Part shown: positions 31,079 through 40,378 of the stretch, piece by piece | How the letters are laid out: every line of letters starts with the position of its first letter | Numbering within the stretch: the stretch's first letter is position 1 | Source: Gammaproteobacteria bacterium | Lineage (GTDB): Bacteria; Pseudomonadota; Gammaproteobacteria; Burkholderiales; Burkholderiaceae_C | Direction: 5' to 3' | NCBI GenBank assembly: GCA_018828125.1 | Contig: JAHJWB010000023.1 | Coordinates: 62,001-126,000, forward strand | Length of the DNA: 64,000 nucleotides | Notes under the pieces: model-generated | Seen by the model: only the letters and a program-made list of their open reading frames with translations | Databases searched by the model: none | What the model was told of the DNA's origin: nothing | Position numbers and translations under genes: made by a program

Positions 31079-31263
31079 GAAGACGCTCCTTGCAGGATCG
31101 GGGTGGAATGAGGGGACGGACCAAAGCGTGGTTGCGCTGTGGAATGAAGGTTAGGGACAACCCTTGTTCGCGCCCATACGTCAATTAACGTAGGCCTGCG
31201 TACGCACCCTGCGCATGCCCCAAACCGGGGCATGCCTAGAACGCTTCTTGCTTGGGTGAGGGC
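31079..31263. promoter_or_regulatory. Divergent control region urtA / NCS1-kinase, with three inverted repeats
   Basis: 31177-31192 is TACGTCAATTAACGTA, with arms TACGT/ACGTA. 31188-31201 (ACGTAGGCCTGCGT) is a near-perfect 14-base palindrome overlapping it. 31213-31235 has GCATGCCCC, a 5-base loop and GGGGCATGC, just before the kinase start. The first two suit a dimeric LuxR/FixJ-type regulator; the last could be a hairpin in the kinase leader. Confidence 0.6.
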
Positions 31264-34200
31264 ATGGCTCCACCGCTCACACCCGATGCGCAGACCGCAC
31301 CACAAACCATTTTTCGTTTCCGGCGCGAATACAACGCATGGGTGGCCGACGAAACCATGGAGGACTACGCGCTGCGCTACACGCCCAAGAGCTTTCGGCG
31401 CTGGAGCGAATTCCGCGTGGCCAACACGGCGTTTGGTTCGCTGTCATTCCTGGCGCTGGAGGCCATTGGTGGCGCAATTGCGCTGAACTACGGCTTCAGC
31501 AATGCGATGTGGGCCATCCTCACCGTGGGCTTGCTGATCTTTCTGACCGGCCTGCCCATCGCCTATTACGCCGCGCGCTATGGGCTGGACATGGACCTGC
31601 TCACGCGGGGCGCAGGTTTTGGGTACCTGGGCTCCACCATCACGTCGCTGATCTACGCCGTGTTCACGTTCATCTTCTTTGCGCTGGAGGCGGCCATCAT
31701 GGCGTTGGCGCTGCAGATGGTGGTGGACTGGCCGCTGGAGTGGTGCTACATCGCATCGTCGCTGGTGATCCTGCCGCTGGCCATGCGCGGCATCACGCTG
31801 ATCTCGCGCCTGCAGGCGTGGACGCAGCCGCTGTGGCTGTTCCTGCTGCTGTTGCCCTTTGTGTGGATTGCGCTGGCCCAGCCGCAGCTGTACCGCGACT
31901 TTGCGGGGCTATCGGGCCTCAAGAGCGGCAGCAACCAGTTTGACCCGCTCATGTTTGGTGCAGCGGCTGCGGTGATCTTTTCGCTGGTGGTGCAGATTGG
32001 CGAGCAGGTCGATTTTTTGCGCTTTCTGCCCGAGCGCACACGCTTCAACCGCCTGCGCTGGTGGGGCGCGGTGCTGGTGTCCGGGCCCGGCTGGATCGTG
32101 ATGGGCATGCTCAAGATGGCAGGCGGCGCCTTTCTGGCATTTGCTGCGCTGCAGTTTGAAGTCGGCGTGCAACGTGCGGCCGAGCCCACGCAAATGTTCC
32201 TCGCGGGCTTTCACCAGGTCATGCAGGCGCTGGGCCTGCCGGGGCTGGCCGTGGCCGTGACGGTGGTGTTTGTGGTGGTGTCGCAGATCAAGATCAACCT
32301 CACCAACGCCTACGCGGGCTCGCTGGCGTGGTCCAACTTCTTTGCGCGTGTCACGCGCAGCCACCCGGGGCGCGTGGTGTGGCTGGTGTTCAACGTGCTG
32401 ATTGCCACCTTGCTGATGACCCTCGGTGTGTTCGGCGCGCTGGAAAAAGTGTTGGCCGTGTACAGCAACGTGGCCATTGCCTGGGTGGGCGCGCTGGTGG
32501 CCGACCTCGTCATCAACAAGCCGCTCGGCCTTAGCCCCAGGGGCATCGAGTTTCGGCGCGCGCACCTGTATGACTTCAACCCCGTGGGCCTGGGCGCCAT
32601 GGTGCTGGCGGCCACGGTGGCCTGCGGCGCCTATGCAGGGCTGCTGGGCGAAGAGGCGGCCGCGTTTTCGCCCTTCATCGCGCTGGTGCTGTCGATGGCG
32701 CTGGCGCCGCTGCTGGCCTGGCTGACACAGGGCCGCTATTACCTGGCGCGCGCACCGGGCAACGAGTGGCGCCCGGGCGAGATCGTGCGCTGCGCCGTGT
32801 GCGAGAACCAGTTCGAGTCCGAAGACATGGCGCGCTGCCCGGCCTATGCCGCGCCGATCTGTTCGCTGTGCTGCTCGCTCGAATCGCGCTGCCACGACCG
32901 CTGCAAGACCGGCTCGCGCGCGGCCGACCAGTTGCGCAGCGTGGTAATGGCCCTGCTTCCACAGCGCTGGGCCATCAAGGTGAACTTTCGCCTGGGACAG
33001 TATTTGATGGTGATGGCGTCGCTGTGTGCGGTGATGGCGTTTCTGGTGGGGGTGGTGTATGTGCAGGAAAGCCTGCGACCCGCCGCAGCAGGGCCCATGC
33101 TGCAAATGCCCTTCCTCAAGATATTTGCGCTGCTGGCGCTGTTGGCCGCTGTGTGCGCGTGGTGGGTGGTGCTGAGCACCGACAGCCGGCGCATGGCGCA
33201 AGATGAATCCGAGCGGCAGACGCAGTTGCTGCTGCAGGAAATCGAAGCCCACAAGCGCACCGATGCCGAGCTGCAGGCCGCCAAAGACCAGGCCGAATCG
33301 GCCAACCAGGCCAAGACACGCTATGTGGCGGGCATGACGCACGAGCTACGGTCTCCGCTCAACAGCATCCTGGGCTACACGCAGATCCTGCTCAAGAACC
33401 CGCACACCGAAGGCTGGATGCGCGAGACCCTATCGACCATGCAGCACAGCGGCATGCACATGCATGCACTGATTGACGGGTCGCTGGAGCTGGCGCGCAT
33501 CGAGGCCGGGCGCCTGCGGTTGGACATGGCCCCGCTACCGCTGCCCGAGCTGATCGAGAACATCGAAGCCATGCTGCGCCCGCAGGCCGAGGCCAAGGGC
33601 CTGCACTTTGTGGTGGAGACTCTGGGCACCATGCCCGGCTGGATACGCGCGGACGCCAAGCGGCTGCGGCAGATTCTGATCAACCTGCTGTCCAACGCCG
33701 TACGCTTTACCGAGCGCGGCGAGGTGCGGCTGCGCATGGACTTTCGCCAGCATGTCTCGCGCATCGAGGTGATCGACACCGGCATCGGCATCGAGCCGCA
33801 AGACCTGGAGCGCATTTTTGTGCCGTTTGAGCGCGGCAGCGCCGGGCGCCGGGCGAGCGAGGCGGGCACAGGCCTGGGCCTGACCATCACCCACCTGCTG
33901 ACCGAGCTGATGGGGGGGCAGCTCACGCTCACCAGCACGCCCGGCCAGGGCAGCACCTTTACTGTGCGGCTGTACCTGCCCAGCATTGCGGTCGATCCGG
34001 CCTGGACCGCCCCCAGCCGCGCCACGCTGCGCCCTGCGATTGGCTACCTCGCGCCCCGGCGCACGCTGCTGGTGGTGGACGACCAGCCCCTGCAGCGGCA
34101 GTTGCTGGCGGGCTTGCTGGTGCCGCTGGGCTTTGATGTGCGCGAGGCTGCCAGCGGGCGCGAATGCCTGGAGATCGTGCGCCAGACACCGCCTGACCTG

Positions 34201-34704
34201 GTGCTGCTCGACATCACCATGGACGACCTGGACGGCTGGCAGACCGCCGCGCTGCTGCGCGAGTTGCGGCCCGCGTCCGAGCTGCCCATCGTGTTCGTGT
34301 CAGCCAACCTGTTCGAGCACGAGGCCTCACGATTGGCGGCGCAGCAGTGCCAGGCTTTTGTCGGCAAGCCGGTGATCGAATCCGAACTGCTGCAGGCACT
34401 GGAGCACGCGCTGCAGCTCGAATGGGTGCGCGACAACACGCCGCTTGCGCCGAACCCCGAGCCCGCCGCGGGCCACGGCAACCCCAACGACACGCTGGCC
34501 ACGTTGCCCGAGGAACTGCGCGAAGACTTGACCCGCCTGGCCCGGTCTGGCCAGGCCGCCGCGTTGCGCGAGCGGCTGCGGCGCGCACGCAGCGACCTGC
34601 CCCGCCACGCCGCCACGCTGGCGCTGCTGCAGGCCAGCGCGGACCGCTTCGACTTTGAAGCCCTGACCCACCATCTGCGCGAGCTCGAAGAGGGAACCCT
34701 ATGA
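31264..34704 (+). CDS. Hybrid sensor histidine kinase with NCS1-type transporter input domain
   Basis: 1146 residues from ATG 31264. About residues 45-495 are a complete NCS1 purine/cytosine-permease-like domain with some 12 membrane segments. Residues 509-547 hold a Cys-rich module (CAVC ... CSLCC ... CHDRCK) that could bind metal. Two further membrane helices, a coiled coil, then HisKA (THELRSPLN, His near 692), HATPase_c (DTGIGIEP, GTGLGL), a receiver (LVVDD near 936, phospho-Asp in LLDITMDD near 981) and a helical C-terminus. The transporter part probably senses a substrate. It is divergent from the urt-fmd-ami operon and overlaps its response regulator gene (ATGA). Confidence 0.92.
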   Translation: MAPPLTPDAQTAPQTIFRFRREYNAWVADETMEDYALRYTPKSFRRWSEFRVANTAFGSLSFLALEAIGGAIALNYGFSNAMWAILTVGLLIFLTGLPIAYYAARYGLDMDLLTRGAGFGYLGSTITSLIYAVFTFIFFALEAAIMALALQMVVDWPLEWCYIASSLVILPLAMRGITLISRLQAWTQPLWLFLLLLPFVWIALAQPQLYRDFAGLSGLKSGSNQFDPLMFGAAAAVIFSLVVQIGEQVDFLRFLPERTRFNRLRWWGAVLVSGPGWIVMGMLKMAGGAFLAFAALQFEVGVQRAAEPTQMFLAGFHQVMQALGLPGLAVAVTVVFVVVSQIKINLTNAYAGSLAWSNFFARVTRSHPGRVVWLVFNVLIATLLMTLGVFGALEKVLAVYSNVAIAWVGALVADLVINKPLGLSPRGIEFRRAHLYDFNPVGLGAMVLAATVACGAYAGLLGEEAAAFSPFIALVLSMALAPLLAWLTQGRYYLARAPGNEWRPGEIVRCAVCENQFESEDMARCPAYAAPICSLCCSLESRCHDRCKTGSRAADQLRSVVMALLPQRWAIKVNFRLGQYLMVMASLCAVMAFLVGVVYVQESLRPAAAGPMLQMPFLKIFALLALLAAVCAWWVVLSTDSRRMAQDESERQTQLLLQEIEAHKRTDAELQAAKDQAESANQAKTRYVAGMTHELRSPLNSILGYTQILLKNPHTEGWMRETLSTMQHSGMHMHALIDGSLELARIEAGRLRLDMAPLPLPELIENIEAMLRPQAEAKGLHFVVETLGTMPGWIRADAKRLRQILINLLSNAVRFTERGEVRLRMDFRQHVSRIEVIDTGIGIEPQDLERIFVPFERGSAGRRASEAGTGLGLTITHLLTELMGGQLTLTSTPGQGSTFTVRLYLPSIAVDPAWTAPSRATLRPAIGYLAPRRTLLVVDDQPLQRQLLAGLLVPLGFDVREAASGRECLEIVRQTPPDLVLLDITMDDLDGWQTAALLRELRPASELPIVFVSANLFEHEASRLAAQQCQAFVGKPVIESELLQALEHALQLEWVRDNTPLAPNPEPAAGHGNPNDTLATLPEELREDLTRLARSGQAAALRERLRRARSDLPRHAATLALLQASADRFDFEALTHHLRELEEGTL

Positions 34705-35612
34705 ACGACGAACCCGACACCGGGCAACCGACCAGCCAGCGTGTGATCCTGGTGGTGGACGACGCGCTCGACACCCTGCGCATGTTGTGCGATGCGCTGG
34801 CCGCCGAGGGCTACGCCGTGCTGGCCGCGCGCGATGCCGAAGAGGCCCTGCAGCGCTTTGACCTGACCGTGCCCGACGGCGTGCTGCTGGACGCTGTGAT
34901 GCCCGGGATGGACGGCTTTGCGCTGTGCCGAAAACTCAAGGCCACACCGCCCTGGTCGCACGTGCCGGTGGTGTTCATGACCGGGCTGTCTGACACCGAA
35001 CAGATCCTGCGGGGCTTTGCCAGCGGCGGGGTGGACTATGTGGTGAAGCCCCTGCGCATCCCTGAGGTGCTGGCGCGATTGGCCACGCATGTGCGCAATG
35101 CCCAGGCCACGCGCCTCGCACGAGAGGCGGTGGACGTGGCCGGGCTAGGCGTGGTGGTGCTGGACGGCCAAGGCCGCGTGGCCTGGCGCTCACCTCAGGC
35201 ATTGCGCTGGCTGGAAGCCGCCTTTGCCGCCGACCCCGCCCCCGCAGATGCCGCCGCTGCCTGGCTGGTGCGCGCGCAAGCCACTGGCGATCAGACCCTG
35301 GCACTGGCCGACGGCCGCCAGTTGCTGGCCCGCCACCTGGGCGCGAGCGGCTTGGCGGAGTCGATGCTGCTGCTCAGCCGCACCACCCCCGAGGCCACCG
35401 CGCCGCTGCACCTGCAGCAGGTGGCGCTGACGCCGCGCGAGACCGAGGTGCTGTCCTGGATCAGCAAAGGCAAGACCAACCGCGACATTGCCGACATCCT
35501 GGGCATGAGCCCGCGCACAGTGAACAAGCACCTGGAACACATTTTTGAGAAGCTGGGGGTGGAAACACGCACTGCGGCGGCGGCCATCGCCGGGCAGCTA
35601 TTGCAGGCTTGA
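34701..35612 (+). CDS. Response regulator, REC + LuxR-type helix-turn-helix
   Basis: 303 residues. Receiver at about 14-135 (VILVVDDALDTL; phospho-Asp in LLDAVMPGMDG near 63; conserved Lys in YVVKPL), a middle part resembling a degenerate PAS (LGVVVLDGQGRVAWRS), and a LuxR/GerE helix-turn-helix at about 243-300 (LTPRETEVLSWISKGKTNRD). It starts four bases before the kinase stop, so it is the natural partner. The likely target is the divergent amide operon. Confidence 0.93.
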   Translation: MNDEPDTGQPTSQRVILVVDDALDTLRMLCDALAAEGYAVLAARDAEEALQRFDLTVPDGVLLDAVMPGMDGFALCRKLKATPPWSHVPVVFMTGLSDTEQILRGFASGGVDYVVKPLRIPEVLARLATHVRNAQATRLAREAVDVAGLGVVVLDGQGRVAWRSPQALRWLEAAFAADPAPADAAAAWLVRAQATGDQTLALADGRQLLARHLGASGLAESMLLLSRTTPEATAPLHLQQVALTPRETEVLSWISKGKTNRDIADILGMSPRTVNKHLEHIFEKLGVETRTAAAAIAGQLLQA

Positions 35613-35617
35613 GTCTG

Positions 35618-35680
35618 AAATTTTGTTCAAACTAGCCTCTAGCGCTTATCTATCAAGCGCCAATAGCTATACAAACAATA
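35618..35680 (+). repeat. Dispersed repeat A, copy 5
   Basis: CTAGCCTCTAGCGCTTATC, then AAGCGCCAATAGCTATAC. It lies between the convergent response-regulator and PACE genes. Confidence 0.88.
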
Positions 35681-35696
35681 GCAGCATCCCGCCACA

Positions 35697-36158
35697 TCAA
35701 GCAGGCACCGGCGCCATGGCCGACGCGGGCAGTCCAAACAGGTGGTCAAACACCCAGTTGAAGACAAAGGTGTAGCAAAGGAAAAACACGATCAGCCCGA
35801 GGTCCATCACGAACGCGTGCCACAGGGTGATGCCAAACCACCAGGCAAACAGCGGTACCAGCGTGAAGACCAGACCGCCTTCAAAACCAATCGCATGCGC
35901 CACCCGGCGCGCCACGCTGCGGCCTCGCACGGGCTGGCGCGACTCCCAGCGCTCAAAAGCCCAATTGAAGACGATGTTCCAGACCACGGCGATCACCGAG
36001 GCGGCCACGGCCACGACGCTGGAATGGCCCGCGCCCTGGCCCGACAGCAGCGCCAGCCCGGCAGTGGCAGCGGCGATGGCGATCAGCTCGTACAAGCTCA
36101 CATAGATCACGCGGCGCTTGACGCCCTGGAGGCTGAAAAGAGAAGGTTGCTTGTCCAT
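35697..36158 (-). CDS. PACE-family efflux transporter (AceI-like)
   Basis: 153 residues from ATG 36158, with four hydrophobic segments as two tandem bacterial-transmembrane-pair repeats: KRRVIYVSLYELIAIAAATA with the conserved membrane Glu, and RRVAHAIGFEGGLVFTLVPL as the matching half. FNWAFERWESRQ and FNWVFDHLFGLP are the paired loop motifs. Members export biocides such as chlorhexidine or, physiologically, short diamines. A LysR gene lies divergently, as in the aceI/aceR pair. Confidence 0.92.
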   Translation of the reverse strand: MDKQPSLFSLQGVKRRVIYVSLYELIAIAAATAGLALLSGQGAGHSSVVAVAASVIAVVWNIVFNWAFERWESRQPVRGRSVARRVAHAIGFEGGLVFTLVPLFAWWFGITLWHAFVMDLGLIVFFLCYTFVFNWVFDHLFGLPASAMAPVPA

Positions 36159-36233
36159 GGGCACGACTTTATGTGCGTGTAGCTGATATATAAAGTCAGC
36201 TTATTTCAGCTATTTTGATAGATCGGCACCGCC
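36159..36233. promoter_or_regulatory. PACE / LysR divergent promoter with inverted repeat
   Basis: AGCTGA (36181-36186), nine bases, TCAGCT (36196-36201), in an A+T-rich gap. The spacing fits a LysR operator (T-N11-A inside the repeat). Confidence 0.6.
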
Positions 36234-37187
36234 ATGGCCTTCTCTTCTGACAGCGTGCAGGTGTTCCTGGCCGCGCTGGACCACGGCTCGTTTTCGGCCG
36301 CCGCGCGATCGCTGTCGCGGGTGCCGTCTGCCGTCAGCATGACCATTGCCCATCTGGAGGCGGAGCTGGACGTGCAGCTGTTTGACCGCACTGGCCGCGA
36401 GCCCCGCCCCACCGCCGCCGCACGCGCGCTGGAACCGCAGGCCCGGTTGCTCGCCGGGCAGCTGCAGCAGCTCAACGCCCAGGCGCTGGCACTGACCCAG
36501 GGGCTGGAAGAACGGCTGACGCTGGCCATCGCCCCCGAACTGCTGGCCGCGCGCTGGACCGGGCCGTTGGCGGCATTGGCGCACGACTACCCGCTGCTGC
36601 AGGTGGAGGTGCTGACTGCCCCGCAGGTGGATGCGCTGGCGCTGCTGCACAGCGGCCGCGCGCAGCTGGCTCTGGTGTTCGAGCGGCCCAGCATCGACGG
36701 GCGCGAGGGGTTTCAAGAGGTGGGTACGGAAACCCTGGTGGCCGTGATGGCGCCCGACCATGCGGTATTGCAGGACGCGCGTGCGTCGGCCCTGGCCCGC
36801 GGTGAGCCCCCCGAGCGCGCCATGCTGCGCGAAGAGCACCTGACCACCACACGCCAGATCGTGGTGGCCAGCCGCGACCTGGCGCAGACCGACCCCCGTT
36901 TTGTATTTGCCCGCCACCACTGGCGCACCGACAACCACCTGGCCGCGCTGGGCCTGATCGAGGCGGGCCTGGGCTGGGGTTGGCAGCCGCGCGCACTGGT
37001 GCAGCCGCGTATCGAGGCCGGGCGGCTGGTGGAGATGCCGTTTGAAAACCTGAGCAATGGCACTGCGCTGTGGGTGGATGTGGTGTGGTCCAAGGAACGG
37101 CCCCTGGGCCTGGGGGCCGCGCGTTTTGTATCGCTGATGCGCGACAGCGCGGCACCCCGCAACACGCCGGATGCAAAGGCCAGCTGA
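36234..37187 (+). CDS. LysR-family regulator, divergent from the PACE gene
   Basis: 317 residues. N-terminal helix-turn-helix at about 5-65 (SFSAAARSLSRVPSAVSMTI), then a ligand-binding domain with IVVASRDLAQTD and LGLIEAGLGWGWQPRALV. Arrangement with the PACE gene suggests it acts like AceR, which turns on its efflux gene with the drug or a diamine as signal. Confidence 0.93.
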   Translation: MAFSSDSVQVFLAALDHGSFSAAARSLSRVPSAVSMTIAHLEAELDVQLFDRTGREPRPTAAARALEPQARLLAGQLQQLNAQALALTQGLEERLTLAIAPELLAARWTGPLAALAHDYPLLQVEVLTAPQVDALALLHSGRAQLALVFERPSIDGREGFQEVGTETLVAVMAPDHAVLQDARASALARGEPPERAMLREEHLTTTRQIVVASRDLAQTDPRFVFARHHWRTDNHLAALGLIEAGLGWGWQPRALVQPRIEAGRLVEMPFENLSNGTALWVDVVWSKERPLGLGAARFVSLMRDSAAPRNTPDAKAS

Positions 37188-37193
37188 ACCAAG

Positions 37194-37250
37194 AATATGA
37201 GTCAAATTGGCCCCTAGCGCTTATCCATCAAGCGCTAGCAGCTATTGTTA
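37194..37250 (+). repeat. Dispersed repeat A, copy 6
   Basis: GTCAAATTGGCCCCTAGCGC, then TTATCCATCAAGCGCTAGCA and GCTATTG. It overlaps the 3' end of the MBL-fold gene and provides its stop codon. Confidence 0.92.
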
Positions 37251-38064
37251 GAGGAGCATTTCTATCCATCGCCCCGCGCAGGTACGTCCTGCGTTCGCCG
37301 TCCTCCGGCACCCACAGGCGATGTGCCCAGCCGCCCTGCTGCGCCAGCGCCCGCACCGATGCGCGCGTGGTGGGGCAGTGGTCCAGCGCCTCCAGGTGGT
37401 TCACCACCAGGGCGCCGTGGGTCAGTTGGGCGGCCTCCGCCATGTCGGCGGCGTCCATCAGGATCTCGGCGCCCAGGTCAAACCGGGCGCCCCCGGCAGG
37501 TAACACGGACACATCAGGCTGCAGCCGCGCCAGGCCATCGCGCACCGTGGGGGTCAGCACGGTGTCGCCCGCCAGGTACACGCGGGGCTCGCCCGGGATA
37601 TCGATCAGGTAACCATGGCCGTGTTCCATGAGGCGGCCCACCCAGCCATGGCCGTGCACACAGGCAATGGGGGTGATGTGGCCGCCCAGCGCAAACGGCT
37701 GTCGCGACGGACCTGCAAGCGGCGCCACGTTCAGCCCCCGCTGGGCAAGGTAGCCGGCATCGCGCGGCATGCAGAACACAGGGATCTGCCGGTCGCGCAA
37801 AAAGCGCTTGCCGGTGCGGTCCAGGTGGTCGAAGTGGCCGCGCTGGCAGTGGGTGATAAGCGCGTGCGTCACCCGCGCCAGCACCTCGTCGGCGTTCGGC
37901 GGCAAATCCACGATGGGGTTGCGCTGGCGCCCGCTGCCCAGGTAGCGCAGCGCGGGCAAGGTGCCACGCGGGGCCAGCATGGGGTCGACCAGCAGCCCTA
38001 TGGGGCGGCCCTGGGATTCAAACTCTAGAAGGAGGGTGGCGTTGCGCAAGTGGGTGATGTGCAT
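37228..38064 (-). CDS. MBL-fold metallo-hydrolase (UlaG-like)
   Basis: 278 residues from ATG 38064 (MHITHLRNATLLLEFE), with GGAG upstream. Metal-site blocks: ITHCQRGHFDHLD (an HxHxDH variant: the first His-x-His is replaced by HCQRGHFDH), HGHGWV, LAGDTVLTP and NHLEALDHCP. The last residues TIAASA and the TGA stop come from a repeat A copy, so the C-terminus has been rewritten or closed by the repeat. Divergent from a GlxA-type regulator. Confidence 0.88.
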   Translation of the reverse strand: MHITHLRNATLLLEFESQGRPIGLLVDPMLAPRGTLPALRYLGSGRQRNPIVDLPPNADEVLARVTHALITHCQRGHFDHLDRTGKRFLRDRQIPVFCMPRDAGYLAQRGLNVAPLAGPSRQPFALGGHITPIACVHGHGWVGRLMEHGHGYLIDIPGEPRVYLAGDTVLTPTVRDGLARLQPDVSVLPAGGARFDLGAEILMDAADMAEAAQLTHGALVVNHLEALDHCPTTRASVRALAQQGGWAHRLWVPEDGERRTYLRGAMDRNAPLTIAASA

Positions 38065-38228
38065 GGTGGGCTCCGGTGCGGTGCAGGCCCCTCGGTTGTG
38101 GACTGGGGGGAAAGATGGGGTGATGGAAGTCGATTGTTGAAAAATCGCCCCCGCCTGAAAATGGCGCATTCAGACAATTTCTTGCCATTTGCTGCCACAT
38201 TTGCAGCATCCGCCAACGCCTGCCGCAC

Positions 38229-39224
38229 ATGCCCCCTCGCCCAACGCCACCCCACCCCAGCCCGCCTTTGCGGCTGGCCCTGCTGCTGTACCCGGGCTGC
38301 ATGCCCGCGGGCCTGTTTGCGGCGGCGGACATGGCGCGTGCCGCCAACCTGCGCGCGCAGGAGCCCGTCATCCACACGTGCTGGGTGGGGGCAGACCTGC
38401 AGCCCGTGCCCACCTGGCAGGGCCCTGCGCTGACACCCGCCGTGCCGCTGGCCCAGGCAGAGGTAGACGCCGTGCTGATCCCCGGCCTGTGGCTGTCGTC
38501 ACCCGATGGCCTGGAGGCACCGCTGCAGCAACTGGCCCCCACCGTGCAAGCGCTGCGGGCCCTGCCCCGGCGCGTGCAGATGTGGAGCTATTGCGCGGGT
38601 GTGGTGCTGGCCGCCGCCAGCGGGCGGCTGCGCGCGCAGCCCGCTACCGCCACATGGTGGTTGCGCTCGGCCCTGCAGCAACAATTTGCCAACGTGGACT
38701 GGCGCTTTGACGAGCCGCTGGTCGCCGGCAGCACCGCCACCACGGCAGCCGGCGCCAACGGCTACCTGCCGCTGATGCTGCATGCACTGGCCGCGCGCCT
38801 GGCGCCCGACGCCTTGGCCGACCTGCAGGCACTGCTGATGCTTCCCCGCCCCCGCACCGCGCACCCCGCGTTTGCGGGGCACGACCTGATGACATTGACC
38901 GACCCCGACCTGCGTCGTGCGCTGCTGTGGGTCCAGCGCAGCCCGGCCACCGCACTGCGGCTCGACGCGCTGGCGCAGGCGCTGGGCGTGTCTCCCCGCA
39001 CACTGGCGCGGCGCGTGCACGCCCATACCGGGCTGTCAGCAGCGCACTGGATGCGCCGCATCAAGCTGCGCCAGGCCAGCGAGGCGCTGTGCGACACGCC
39101 GCTGCCGCTCAAGCGCATTGCACAAGACCTGGGTTTTGCAAGCGAGGCGGGCCTGCACCGCGCGTTTCGGCAGGCCACGGGGCAAACGCCACTGGCCTAC
39201 CGCATGGCGCACGGTGTACGCTGA
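38229..39224 (+). CDS. GlxA-family AraC-type transcriptional regulator
   Basis: 331 residues. N-terminal DJ-1/PfpI-like domain (about 15-200) with the nucleophile-elbow Cys in WSYCAGVVLAA, then an AraC double helix-turn-helix (about 225-325: LDALAQALGVSPRTLARRVH and FASEAGLHRAFRQATGQTP). It is divergent from the MBL-fold gene, its first candidate target. No strong ribosome binding site before the ATG, so a nearby alternative start is possible. Confidence 0.9.
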   Translation: MPPRPTPPHPSPPLRLALLLYPGCMPAGLFAAADMARAANLRAQEPVIHTCWVGADLQPVPTWQGPALTPAVPLAQAEVDAVLIPGLWLSSPDGLEAPLQQLAPTVQALRALPRRVQMWSYCAGVVLAAASGRLRAQPATATWWLRSALQQQFANVDWRFDEPLVAGSTATTAAGANGYLPLMLHALAARLAPDALADLQALLMLPRPRTAHPAFAGHDLMTLTDPDLRRALLWVQRSPATALRLDALAQALGVSPRTLARRVHAHTGLSAAHWMRRIKLRQASEALCDTPLPLKRIAQDLGFASEAGLHRAFRQATGQTPLAYRMAHGVR

Positions 39225-39280
39225 CACACTGCGTGCGCTGCCGCTGGATGCCGCACCGCCCACCACTCCAAGGAGCCCCT

Positions 39281-40174
<894 letters not shown>

Positions 40175-40276
40175 GCAGCCGGGCAGCGCCAGCCCCGTGC
40201 ACAGCAGCGTGCATTTTCAGCGCCCGCATTAGCCATGCTTTTGCTGCAGTGCGGCACTGGGCGGTGATTTCCAGTC

Positions 40277-40297
40277 GTTATGCATCAAACGCATAAC
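40277..40297. promoter_or_regulatory. Perfect 7-7-7 inverted repeat upstream of gdhA
   Basis: GTTATGC, seven bases, GCATAAC, centred about 90 bases before the gdhA start. The ATGC-N7-GCAT core has the T-N11-A form of a LysR-type operator. The regulator is not identified. Confidence 0.55.
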
Positions 40298-40378
40298 CCG
40301 CAAACACACCGGCCTTAGACAGCGGGAAGCGGCAGGCATAAGCTTCGCGGCTTGAACTGATCCCACAAGGAACTCACC

